From contig CAMDKJ010000057.1 of the NCBI GenBank assembly GCA_945900705.1, forward strand, positions 1-9,264: 9,264 bases of DNA, given 5' to 3'. Positions 1 through 5,691 of the stretch are shown piece by piece (position 1 is the stretch's first letter; the number at the start of each line of letters is the position of its first letter). The notes under the pieces are model-generated. The model was not told where the DNA came from and did no database searches. It saw only the letters and a program-made list of their open reading frames with translations. The position numbers were made by a program, and so were the translations under genes. Source of the DNA: Bifidobacterium breve (GTDB lineage: Bacteria > Actinomycetota > Actinomycetes > S36-B12).

Positions 1-253
1 TGTCTATCGCCGCGAACTGAAGGTGGGCCGGCGGGGGAGTAGCGACACCGGCCTGGCTGCGCCCATAAAAGGCAACTTCAGGACGCGTCGGGGCCGGTGG
101 TATCGGCCGCCCGTGGTGGTGATCGGCAGCTAATGCAGAGGTAGCGCCCGCGACGCCAACGGCACCCAGACCCGCGGCACCCAGACCCGCGGCACCCAGT
201 AGCGCACGGCGCGACAGGCTGGTAGCAGAACTGATTTTGGAATTCTCTGGCAT
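1..253 (-). CDS. efeB: Tat-exported Dyp-type haem peroxidase / deferrochelatase, N-terminal part (cut by window edge)
   Basis: Only the first 84 residues are in the window. The N-terminus carries a twin-arginine signal: SLSRRALLG (RR at residues 15-16), then a Gly/Ala/Leu-rich hydrophobic stretch to about residue 37 and a likely cleavage site after ALA or ALAA (residues 40-43). The mature start is His/Pro-rich and runs into FYGRSQAGVATPPP (residues 62-75), the N-terminal signature of Dyp-type peroxidases of the EfeB/YcdB group. In that family the enzyme is exported folded with haem, oxidises ferrous iron or peroxidases dyes, and works with EfeU/EfeO in iron uptake; those partners are not visible here. 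The haem-ligand region is off the window. The ATG is preceded by a good Shine-Dalgarno (AGGAGG, minus strand near 257-263). Two 15-bp direct repeats encode a duplicated GAAGL in the signal peptide. It follows the sensor kinase in the same direction after 102 bp that contain a putative response-regulator box. Confidence 0.82.
   Translation of the reverse strand, partial: MPENSKISSATSLSRRALLGAAGLGAAGLGAVGVAGATSALAADHHHGRPIPPAPTRPEVAFYGRSQAGVATPPPAHLQFAAID
161..199 (-). repeat. 15-bp direct repeat inside the efeB signal peptide
   Basis: The unit ggcacccagacccgc occurs perfectly at 161-175 and 176-190 and again as the 9-base start ggcacccag at 191-199. It is in frame and encodes the repeated Gly-Ala-Ala-Gly-Leu of the hydrophobic core of the Tat signal peptide. 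It probably arose by slippage and changes only the length of the h-region. Confidence 0.85.
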
Positions 254-292
254 TGCCCCTCCTAAGTTTGGGTTCTTGGAGTGAGCATCGCT

Positions 293-312
293 GGTCAAGT
301 TGCGAATTGACC
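293..312. promoter_or_regulatory. Inverted repeat GGTCAA-N8-TTGACC in the efeB leader/promoter region
   Basis: Perfect 6-bp arms (293-298 and 307-312) surround the 8-base spacer gttgcgaa. Outside the arms the symmetry continues as CT/CAG with one extra base. It lies 40-60 bases upstream of the efeB ATG and downstream (relative to efeB transcription) of the direct-repeat box. It could be an operator for a dimeric regulator or a small leader hairpin. It does not resemble an IdeR or Fur box as known to me. Function is inferred only. Confidence 0.3.
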
Positions 313-320
313 CAGCAAAA

Positions 321-341
321 GATGTGGGTTTTATGTGAATG
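321..341 (-). promoter_or_regulatory. Putative OmpR-family response-regulator box upstream of efeB
   Basis: Two direct repeats ATGTG (plus strand, starting at 322 and 333) are spaced exactly 11 bp, in a 21-bp element ending ATGTGAATG. Read along efeB transcription it is TTCACAT...CCACAT. The element is 17/21 identical to one at 3128-3148 upstream of the secreted repeat protein. An 11-bp direct-repeat pitch is the known binding geometry of PhoB/OmpR-type winged-helix regulators, and a gene for such a regulator lies between the two boxes. The box ends 67 bases before the efeB start codon. Binding is inferred. Confidence 0.55.
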
Positions 342-355
342 CAGCCGTGCCTGCC

Positions 356-1717
356 CTAGCCGGTAGGGATGGTGATCTGGACACGTAGGCCGCCCAGTGG
401 GCTGTCAAGGAGTTCTAACCGACCGCCGTGGGCCCCAATCACCGCGCCCATGATGCTCATGCCTAAGCCAAAGCCACCGCTGGACGTTGAGGGGGTCTCA
501 TCTAAGCGGGTAAAACGTTGCAGCACTGCTGCACGTTGAGCCACCGGTATCCCCGGGCCAGCATCATCGACTTGCAAGACGGTTTGGCCATCATGCTGGT
601 GCAGGTGGATGTCAACCGGAGAGTCAGCCGGGGTATGCCGAGCGATATTCTGCACCAGATTAGAGACCAATTGGCGCCACGCATCGGGCTCACCGCGAAT
701 CAAAGATGTTTCTAGGTCTGAGACGATGCGCCGGTTGGGGTTAAGTGCGGTGAGATCCGCGAAGAAATCCTGAACGATTCGTGCGAGGTCAAATACCTGG
801 AAGGCTTGCGGGGCAAGGGTATCCATTTTCTCCAGCACCAAGAGTTGGGTAACCAATCCTTCAAGTCGGTGGCTCTCGGTTGCGATACGAGCAAGGGCGC
901 GGGCCTGTAGGTCAGAGGCGTCGGGGCTTTCATTCTGCAGTAGTTCGACGTATCCGCGAATGACCGTGAGTGGCGTGCGGATCTCATGTGAGGCATTGGA
1001 CACGAATTTTCGAAGTTGCCCTTCTGAGGCTTCGACGCGAGTGATCGAATCGGTTAATTCGCCGATCATCGTATTTAGTGCAGTTGACAGCTCACCAAGT
1101 TCGGTTCCGGGTTGAGCCGTCGGAACCCGGCGGCTGGTATCACCCAGGGCGATCGCCGTCGCAGATTCGACCATCGCATCAACCGGACGAAAGAATCGTC
1201 TGACGACCGCCCAGGAGGCTATGGCGCCGATAGCAGTGACAAGGGCAACACCGAGGCCAATCGAGATGGCAAGTTGCTTCAGGTTACTTTCGACGTCTGT
1301 CAATGGCGTCGCTGCGACCGCCAGCGCCCGGTTTGGGTCAGGTTGGCGGGCGATCACCCGATAGGTGATCGACCCGGGGACGGTGATTGCCGATTGCTGT
1401 GCCTGCGCAATTTGCGCCGCCGTTAGGGTCGGAAATGGCAGTGGGTCCGAGCTGTAGCCAGCCTGCCGCAGGACGGTTATCGAGCCATCGCGATTCACTC
1501 GCCCGATCGCCATCTGAATAAATGCATCGGCCGGCGCAGGGCGCGGCCGATCGGACATCGCCTGAACCCGGGCATCTGCGACTGCATAACGTAGGCCGTT
1601 ATCGATAGTTTGGTACTGAATACTTGACGCGGTGAAATAGACGAATGCACCAAGAGCGGCAGTTGAAAAAAGAATGAGTAACGCGGTGAGAATCGTAATT
1701 CTAGATCTAAGACTCAT
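356..1717 (-). CDS. Membrane-bound sensor histidine kinase (HAMP, HisKA, HATPase_c)
   Basis: This is a 453-residue class I sensor kinase. Transmembrane helix 1 spans residues about 8-31. An extracytoplasmic sensor segment of about 115 residues follows (33-147), with no recognised ligand fold. Transmembrane helix 2 is about 149-172, the HAMP linker about 173-228, and the dimerisation/phosphoacceptor domain begins near 233. The phosphorylated His is H244 in FVSNASHEIRTPLT. The ATPase domain shows the N box (N353, N357), the G1 box DDAGPGI (384-390) and the G2 box GFGLGM (415-420). It would autophosphorylate on sensing a periplasmic signal and pass phosphate to the regulator encoded just upstream. 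The regulator's TAA stop and this ATG are separated by two bases, so translation is probably coupled, and I see no separate promoter. All catalytic motifs are intact. The signal is unknown; efeB downstream suggests a link to iron, haem or redox state (inference). Confidence 0.95.
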   Translation of the reverse strand: MSLRSRITILTALLILFSTAALGAFVYFTASSIQYQTIDNGLRYAVADARVQAMSDRPRPAPADAFIQMAIGRVNRDGSITVLRQAGYSSDPLPFPTLTAAQIAQAQQSAITVPGSITYRVIARQPDPNRALAVAATPLTDVESNLKQLAISIGLGVALVTAIGAIASWAVVRRFFRPVDAMVESATAIALGDTSRRVPTAQPGTELGELSTALNTMIGELTDSITRVEASEGQLRKFVSNASHEIRTPLTVIRGYVELLQNESPDASDLQARALARIATESHRLEGLVTQLLVLEKMDTLAPQAFQVFDLARIVQDFFADLTALNPNRRIVSDLETSLIRGEPDAWRQLVSNLVQNIARHTPADSPVDIHLHQHDGQTVLQVDDAGPGIPVAQRAAVLQRFTRLDETPSTSSGGFGLGMSIMGAVIGAHGGRLELLDSPLGGLRVQITIPTG

Positions 1718-1719
1718 GG

Positions 1720-2397
1720 TTACTTCTTAGCCGCGAGTAATTGATACCCGACACCGCGCACTGTTCTGATGGTCGCCGAACCACCTAGTTTCTTGCGCAG
1801 ATAAGAGATATAGGTCTCCAGAACCGTGGTTTCGGTACCCGCATCAAACCCCCAGATCTGGCGCAATAGTTGGTCCTTTGTCATCACTCGGTTGGTGTTT
1901 TCCATGAGTGTTTGCAGTAGGCGAAATTCGGTGGCGGAAAGATCCAACGCCTGCTCACCGCAACTTGCCTCGTGGGTATCGGAATCGAGTTTCAAGGCCC
2001 CAACAGTGATCAGGGCTGATTGCTGTTCACCCAAGGATCTGCGCAAAACCGCGGCAACGCGCAAGGTCAGCTCCTCGATCCCGAAAGGCTTCTTAACGAA
2101 ATCATCGGCCCCGAGCTTGAACCCAGCACTGGTGTCATCGCGGTCCTGTCGAGCGGTGAGGATGATGACCGGGGTGGTGTCGCCCGCCGCGCGCATTCGT
2201 GTCAACACCTCATAGCCGTCCATCTTCGGCATATTGATATCAAGCACGACGAGGGCGACGGGTGATTCGCGAAGCGCATTTAATGCCTGCATGCCATGGG
2301 AGGCCGAGCGGGTCTGGTACCCAGCGAGCCGTAGGGCGTCGCAGATCAGGTCATTGACATTGGGCTCGTCGTCAACGACCAAGATGGTTGCGGTCAT
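1720..2397 (-). CDS. OmpR/PhoB-family two-component response regulator
   Basis: This is a 225-residue regulator from the chosen start. The receiver domain (residues 3-115) has the acidic pair D9-D10, phospho-acceptor D53 in VLDINMPKMDG, the switch Thr T81 and the invariant Lys K103 in KKPFG. The C-terminal winged helix (about 125-222) includes the recognition helix in TTVLETYISYLRKKL and the RTVRGVGYQL hairpin end. An upstream in-frame ATG at 2424 would add nine residues (MNISTRGGS). I prefer 2397 because GGGGAGG sits 4 bases before it and the conserved receiver strand starts directly after. The partner is the kinase encoded two bases downstream. Proteins of this fold bind direct repeats spaced 11 bp, and two such boxes flank the operon (321-341, 3128-3148). 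A lone half-site (ATGTGA, 2443-2448) also lies upstream of its own start, so weak autoregulation is possible. Confidence 0.95.
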   Translation of the reverse strand: MTATILVVDDEPNVNDLICDALRLAGYQTRSASHGMQALNALRESPVALVVLDINMPKMDGYEVLTRMRAAGDTTPVIILTARQDRDDTSAGFKLGADDFVKKPFGIEELTLRVAAVLRRSLGEQQSALITVGALKLDSDTHEASCGEQALDLSATEFRLLQTLMENTNRVMTKDQLLRQIWGFDAGTETTVLETYISYLRKKLGGSATIRTVRGVGYQLLAAKK

Positions 2398-2456
2398 TGA
2401 TCCTCCCCGAGTCGAAATGTTCATCAGTTCGACGATCGCAATATGTGATAACTGTA

Positions 2457-2488
2457 CGGCGGCCGACCCAATAATGGGTCGGCCGCCG
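2457..2488 (-). terminator. Strong hairpin terminator after the secreted repeat protein gene
   Basis: A perfect 14-bp stem (CGGCGGCCGACCCA, 2457-2470, with its complement at 2475-2488) closes a 4-base loop ATAA. It starts 15 bases past the TAA of the secreted protein gene and lies before the response-regulator gene. No clear U-run follows on the minus strand, as is common for actinobacterial terminators. It should separate the two transcription units. Confidence 0.75.
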
Positions 2489-2502
2489 GATTGCTCAGTA
2501 AC

Positions 2503-3036
2503 TTAACTGGCTGGTTGTGGTGCGGTTTGGGTACCACGCCCACCGGAGGCTGAGCGCTCTGGCTGCGCAGCCTTGATGGCATCGGCCTGTGCCTGAGTGA
2601 TCGTTCCGTTGGCTACGAGCGCAGCAAGTGGTCCACCACCGGTGCGTGCGGCGCCCGTAGTTCCGGTAGTGCTCGTGGTGCTCGCCGAGCGCTCTGGGCG
2701 TGCAGGCCGGGCAGCCTTGATGGCGTCGGCCTGTGACTGGGTTAACGTGCCCTCGCTCACCAATCCGCTGAGCACGCTGGCTTCAATGACAGCGCAGTCA
2801 ACCTTCACGCCACTTGCTTCAGCGGCTTCTTTGGCCTCGTGCATTTCGTACCGGAATTCTTCCTTTTGCGCTTCGGTGATGGTGCCGGCGGTTACGAGTG
2901 CTGAAAGTGCGGCTCCCTTGGGCCCACCGCCACCGTTGCCAGCGGCAGACGCCGTGCCAACTCCGGCGCCAATAACGAGTACGAGTGTACCTACGGCTAC
3001 TGCGGCGCGGGTACCCCATTTTACATTGCGGTTCAT
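2503..3036 (-). CDS. Small secreted protein with three LxxLVxxGTITQxQADAI repeats; function unknown
   Basis: The 177-residue product starts with a basic n-region (MNRNVKWGTR), a hydrophobic core (11-27) and an ASA-A type cleavage site near residue 31-32, so it should be exported by Sec. The mature part holds three copies of a short two-helix-like motif: LSALVTAGTITEAQ (44-57), LSGLVSEGTLTQSQADAIKAA (89-109, with a single Cys81 just before) and LAALVANGTITQAQADAIKAA (137-157). Low-complexity Ser/Thr/Gly/Pro linkers join them. Copies two and three are also similar as DNA (around 2567-2600 and 2711-2744), which suggests recent duplication. The repeat resembles the leucine plus G-[IL]-T-x-x-Q pattern in many actinobacterial secreted proteins and in DUF2680/SHOCT-like segments, but I assign no function. 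AAGGAG before the ATG is a strong ribosome site. The gene lies upstream of the two-component system and shares its putative box, so it is probably a target and perhaps a periplasmic partner. Confidence 0.85.
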   Translation of the reverse strand: MNRNVKWGTRAAVAVGTLVLVIGAGVGTASAAGNGGGGPKGAALSALVTAGTITEAQKEEFRYEMHEAKEAAEASGVKVDCAVIEASVLSGLVSEGTLTQSQADAIKAARPARPERSASTTSTTGTTGAARTGGGPLAALVANGTITQAQADAIKAAQPERSASGGRGTQTAPQPAS

Positions 3037-3127
3037 GGAATTCTCCTTTTTTCAGGGTCCCATCGGTGGGGCCCTTGGTCGGTTAAGGCAAGAATGCCCC
3101 GCATATTTGTGTTACTCCTTGGGCAAA

Positions 3128-3148
3128 CATGTGGAATTCATGTGAATG
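3128..3148 (-). promoter_or_regulatory. Putative OmpR-family response-regulator box upstream of the secreted repeat protein
   Basis: Direct repeats ATGTG at 3129 and 3140 (plus strand) are exactly 11 bp apart, followed by AATG as in the box at 321-341, with which it is identical at 17 of 21 positions. It lies about 90 bases upstream of the secreted protein's ATG and just past the end of the SH3-like gene, in the same orientation to its gene as the efeB copy. Assignment to the neighbouring regulator is inferred from geometry and position. Confidence 0.55.
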
Positions 3149-3155
3149 ATTTAGC

Positions 3156-3377
3156 TCACCCTTTGGCGGGGGGTAGAACAATGCGCCACGCCACTACCTG
3201 CTCGGGGTCAAAGGTGACGATCTCGCCATTTCGCTTACGGATAGTCGTCAAAGTTTCCAGGAAACCGAGTAGCTCGGTAGGGCCACCGGACTCATGTAAT
3301 CGCATGGTGACTCGCAGGCCGATTTCGGCAGTGCCCGGATGCGGGGGCTTTGGGGCCGCGGATGACATGGGACCCAT
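3156..3377 (-). CDS. Small orphan SH3-like barrel protein (Rv0428c N-terminal-domain type)
   Basis: This is a 73-residue protein. After a Pro/Ala-rich start (residues 1-16), residues 18-70 read as a small beta barrel: GLRVTMRLHE, then GPTELLGFLETLTT, then IRKRNGEIVTF and EQVVAWRIVLPP. This matches my memory of the SH3-like domain at the front of actinobacterial GNAT acetyltransferases such as Rv0428c. There is no acetyltransferase domain behind it: the frame stops at TGA, and the secreted protein's control region follows. It may therefore be a stand-alone domain or a remnant. A second in-frame ATG at 3368 (residue 4) is possible. It is divergent from the carbonic anhydrase gene with 32 bases between start codons. 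The opposite-strand frame here has no family signature. Coding status is supported by a domain-like sequence, not by a clear ribosome site. Confidence 0.6.
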   Translation of the reverse strand: MGPMSSAAPKPPHPGTAEIGLRVTMRLHESGGPTELLGFLETLTTIRKRNGEIVTFDPEQVVAWRIVLPPAKG

Positions 3378-3389
3378 TGTCGCGTAACG

Positions 3390-3403
3390 AGCCTAGGTAC
3401 ACT
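3390..3403. promoter_or_regulatory. Back-to-back -10 elements of the divergent carbonic anhydrase / SH3-like genes
   Basis: On the plus strand TACACT (3398-3403) ends six bases before the carbonic anhydrase ATG, as in a leaderless transcript. On the minus strand TAGGCT (3390-3395) ends 12 bases before the SH3-like ATG and would give a leader of about five bases. A weak TTGTCG at 3377-3382 could serve as -35 for the plus-strand gene, though the 15-bp spacer is short. The two polymerases could not occupy the site together, so the genes may be expressed in alternation (inference). Confidence 0.45.
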
Positions 3404-3409
3404 CGCGGC

Positions 3410-3925
3410 ATGACTTCACCTTTCCCTGCAGAGTCATTTGCTGATGTAATCGAGGCCAATCGAGAGTTTGCCGCTGGTTTCGCTTTCGCGGGCCAACCCG
3501 GTCGGGCCCAACGGGGCTTGGCCATCGTGACCTGCATGGATTCACGTATTAGCCCGCTGGACGTTGTGGGTATGGAGGCCGGGGATGCCAAGATTTTGCG
3601 CAATGCCGGTGCCCGCGTCACCGAGGACGTTTTACGGACTTTGGTCTTGGCGAGTTACCTACTCGGTGTCGAGCGCATTTTGGTTATGCCGCATACCGAT
3701 TGCCGGATGGCTCAGGCACAGGAGTCGGAAATCCATGCAACGATTGCCGAACAGTATGGTGTTGACACGAGAAGCCTTGAATTTCGGACAGTGACCGATC
3801 AGCGGGCGGCACTGATTACTGATGTCACTCGAATTCGATCATTTCCACTTATTTCCGAGGCGGTTGCTGTGGCGGGCGCAATATATGACGTCCACACCGG
3901 AACCCTTGAGTTAGTCGACTGCTGA
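3410..3925 (+). CDS. Beta-class carbonic anhydrase (Rv1284-like)
   Basis: This 171-residue zinc enzyme interconverts CO2 and bicarbonate. The zinc and catalytic motifs are visible: CMDSR (Cys42, Asp44, Arg46; the Asp-Arg dyad) and PHTDC (His95, Cys98). Between them lies the conserved ILRNAGARVTEDVLRTLVLASYLLGV segment (about 62-87), and the C-terminus is AIYDVHTGTLELVD. Length and sequence match the short mycobacterial Rv1284-type enzymes rather than the longer plant or E. coli Can type. No signal peptide is seen, so it should be cytoplasmic. The frame is open further upstream (to 3350), but I chose ATG 3410 because the family match begins there and a TACACT -10 lies six bases before it with no Shine-Dalgarno, suggesting leaderless translation. 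It is the only clear plus-strand gene, and its stop is eight bases from the stop of the converging membrane-protein gene. Confidence 0.93.
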   Translation: MTSPFPAESFADVIEANREFAAGFAFAGQPGRAQRGLAIVTCMDSRISPLDVVGMEAGDAKILRNAGARVTEDVLRTLVLASYLLGVERILVMPHTDCRMAQAQESEIHATIAEQYGVDTRSLEFRTVTDQRAALITDVTRIRSFPLISEAVAVAGAIYDVHTGTLELVDC

Positions 3926-3933
3926 CCGGCCTG

Positions 3934-5667
3934 TTAGCTCAGCCAGCGTAAGTGGGTAAGGCAGACATATGCATCCTGGACACCGATGCCGGGAATCTTT
4001 ACCGTGGTGCACTCCGGCGGTGAAGGCCGCGCCCATGGCGGAATACTGCTCCAAAATACATCAACTTGTTCGCGGGTTGGCGCATACATAGCGATAGCGG
4101 TTGGCGTGCTGAGTTCGAGGCTATCAACCTCATCACGGGTGAGTTCTGCTTCGGTGGAGACGTTGTTGTAACCCCAAAGTTGCATCGCGGCAACCGCCGC
4201 CATCTGGTGTTCTGGGTCGGTCCAGATGCCGACGGTGTCAGCGGCGGAAGTGTTGTCGATAATCCATTGCTCGGCCTTGATCTTCTCGCGCATAATTTGT
4301 TCGCCACTGAAATCCACATAGGCCGCGCGGAATGGGTACTGGCCGTAGATGCCCATAAGGCCGCGCCCATTCTGGAGTAGCTGCATGCCGATCGCTGTGA
4401 TTGCCAGGGCAACCAGCACGGCAAGTGCCGACGTTAAGTTACCCGACCGACGCGTGATGCTGGCCGCCACCAAAAATCCTAGGCAGATTAGTAGGACGAT
4501 CATGACGCCCATTGGACGCTCGATAACTTCTGCCCATCTACCACTCCATAAAAGCAGCGGTACGGCTGCGAGCGGCACTAGCAGGGCTGAGGCCGGGAAG
4601 TTGCGGCGCTGCAAAAGCGCGGCCGCGGCAAGCCCGATAGCTGCGAGTGAGCCCGGCCATAATTTGGCGATGTAATGCGGGGCTTCAAGCCAAGGTCCGG
4701 GCACCAGCGCGTAATAAATCGCAGTAAAAGCGATATTGGTTGAGGCAACTACCACCGCGGTAACAGCCCAGCGGTTACCGCGGGTGGTGATCGCGGAGAT
4801 AGCGGCAATAATCAATGCCGAAACTGGTACGAGCAGGGCAATATCGCTGGCCCAAATCGTTGGGTCGCTGATGAAATCCGTGTAGTCCAGCCGCCCGTTC
4901 CAGTACAAGTAGGTACTTACCCAGTTCAGACCCGGGAACAGCAATAGGCCCAGTGCGATAAACATTAGGAGGCTGACAGCGAACCCGGCTATCGCGGCGA
5001 CTGTGTCGAAGAGCAAAGCCCGCCAACGATCGGTATGGGTCACGTAAACACCAACTAACCGAATGCCAACCCACATCGAAAGAGCCAGGAAGCAGGCGTA
5101 CGGGTTAAGCATCAAGAGCCAAGCGGCGGTCGCCCCAGAGATAAGTGCGGGTAGCCAGTAAATGCGTGGCGTGCCAAATGTGCACCAAGTGCCTAGCGCG
5201 ATGAATAGCAAGGTGGCAGCCAAAATGGTGCCTGTCAGGTAGGGGTTACCGACATAACTGAGAACCATTGTGTTCAGCGCCGCGAACAAGGCGATGACGC
5301 TCGCTAATTTGCGTGAGCTCACCTGCCGAATCAACCAATACAGGGAAGCCACAATCAAGGCGATCAGCAAGAAGCGCCAGAGCGCGAATCCAGCCCATGG
5401 GCCTAAAAGCGAGATAAGCCCGCGAACCGGGGCGATGAAACCAAGGCGGGTCCAGAAGTAGGCCGGATCAATTGCCCGATCGGTGACCTCATTGCCGAAT
5501 AGGGCCAGTGATGCATAGAACTCAGAGTCTGGGGAATTGAACCCGACCCATTGCCGTGAACCGGAAAGGAAGGCACTGAAGATGCTGATAGCAGCAACGA
5601 TTATCGCGTCAAGTGCAACCGGCCGTAGTTTTGAGGCTCGAGCAGCCGTCACTGCTCCTTGGATCAC
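3934..5667 (-). CDS. Polytopic membrane protein, GT-C glycosyltransferase-like
   Basis: The 577-residue product has about 12-13 predicted transmembrane helices (roughly 19-36, 88-113, 120-139, 144-160, 170-186, 190-210, 219-244, 272-293, 299-320, 334-352, 358-374, 387-403, 410-430) and a soluble C-terminal domain (about 445-577). The first extracytoplasmic loop carries an acidic patch, NSPDSEFY (44-51), and later DPAYFWTRLGF (67-77). This is the layout of GT-C enzymes that use lipid-linked sugars, where an Asp/Glu in loop one is catalytic. I do not recognise a specific family, so donor and acceptor are unknown; a transporter or non-enzymatic membrane protein is not excluded. Two Cys near the end (552, 569) could form a disulfide in the exported domain. 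The start is GTG; TACGAT ends six bases upstream, and no Shine-Dalgarno is seen. The FAD oxidase gene ends 24 bases upstream, so co-transcription is likely. Confidence 0.8.
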   Translation of the reverse strand: MIQGAVTAARASKLRPVALDAIIVAAISIFSAFLSGSRQWVGFNSPDSEFYASLALFGNEVTDRAIDPAYFWTRLGFIAPVRGLISLLGPWAGFALWRFLLIALIVASLYWLIRQVSSRKLASVIALFAALNTMVLSYVGNPYLTGTILAATLLFIALGTWCTFGTPRIYWLPALISGATAAWLLMLNPYACFLALSMWVGIRLVGVYVTHTDRWRALLFDTVAAIAGFAVSLLMFIALGLLLFPGLNWVSTYLYWNGRLDYTDFISDPTIWASDIALLVPVSALIIAAISAITTRGNRWAVTAVVVASTNIAFTAIYYALVPGPWLEAPHYIAKLWPGSLAAIGLAAAALLQRRNFPASALLVPLAAVPLLLWSGRWAEVIERPMGVMIVLLICLGFLVAASITRRSGNLTSALAVLVALAITAIGMQLLQNGRGLMGIYGQYPFRAAYVDFSGEQIMREKIKAEQWIIDNTSAADTVGIWTDPEHQMAAVAAMQLWGYNNVSTEAELTRDEVDSLELSTPTAIAMYAPTREQVDVFWSSIPPWARPSPPECTTVKIPGIGVQDAYVCLTHLRWLS

Positions 5668-5673
5668 AGAGTT

Positions 5674-5679
5674 ATCGTA
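5674..5679 (-). promoter_or_regulatory. Candidate -10 (TACGAT) of the membrane-protein gene
   Basis: TACGAT fits TAnnnT and ends six bases before the GTG start, the distance expected for a leaderless transcript. No convincing -35 hexamer is seen at 16-18 bases. It lies in the 24-bp gap after the FAD oxidase gene, so it could be an internal promoter within a larger operon. Confidence 0.4.
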
Positions 5680-5691
5680 CCGACGCCGACA

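Noticed and set aside
354..368. Small hairpin CCCTA-N5-TAGGG over the kinase stop codon as a terminator
   Set aside because: The stem is only 5 bp with no U-run, and it overlaps the coding end. It is too weak to call.
1112..1426. Plus-strand open frame inside the sensor kinase
   Set aside because: It lies wholly within an intact histidine kinase gene and shows no recognisable motif.
2398..2424. Upstream ATG start of the response regulator
   Set aside because: The extra nine residues precede the first receiver strand, and the good Shine-Dalgarno lies before the ATG at 2397.
2597..3145. Long plus-strand open frame (182 aa) antisense to the secreted protein
   Set aside because: Shadow of a GC-rich gene. 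The minus-strand frame has a signal peptide, internal repeats and a strong ribosome site; the plus frame has no domain-like features.
3926..3933. Bidirectional terminator between the converging carbonic anhydrase and membrane-protein genes
   Set aside because: The gap is eight bases and no hairpin is visible there.
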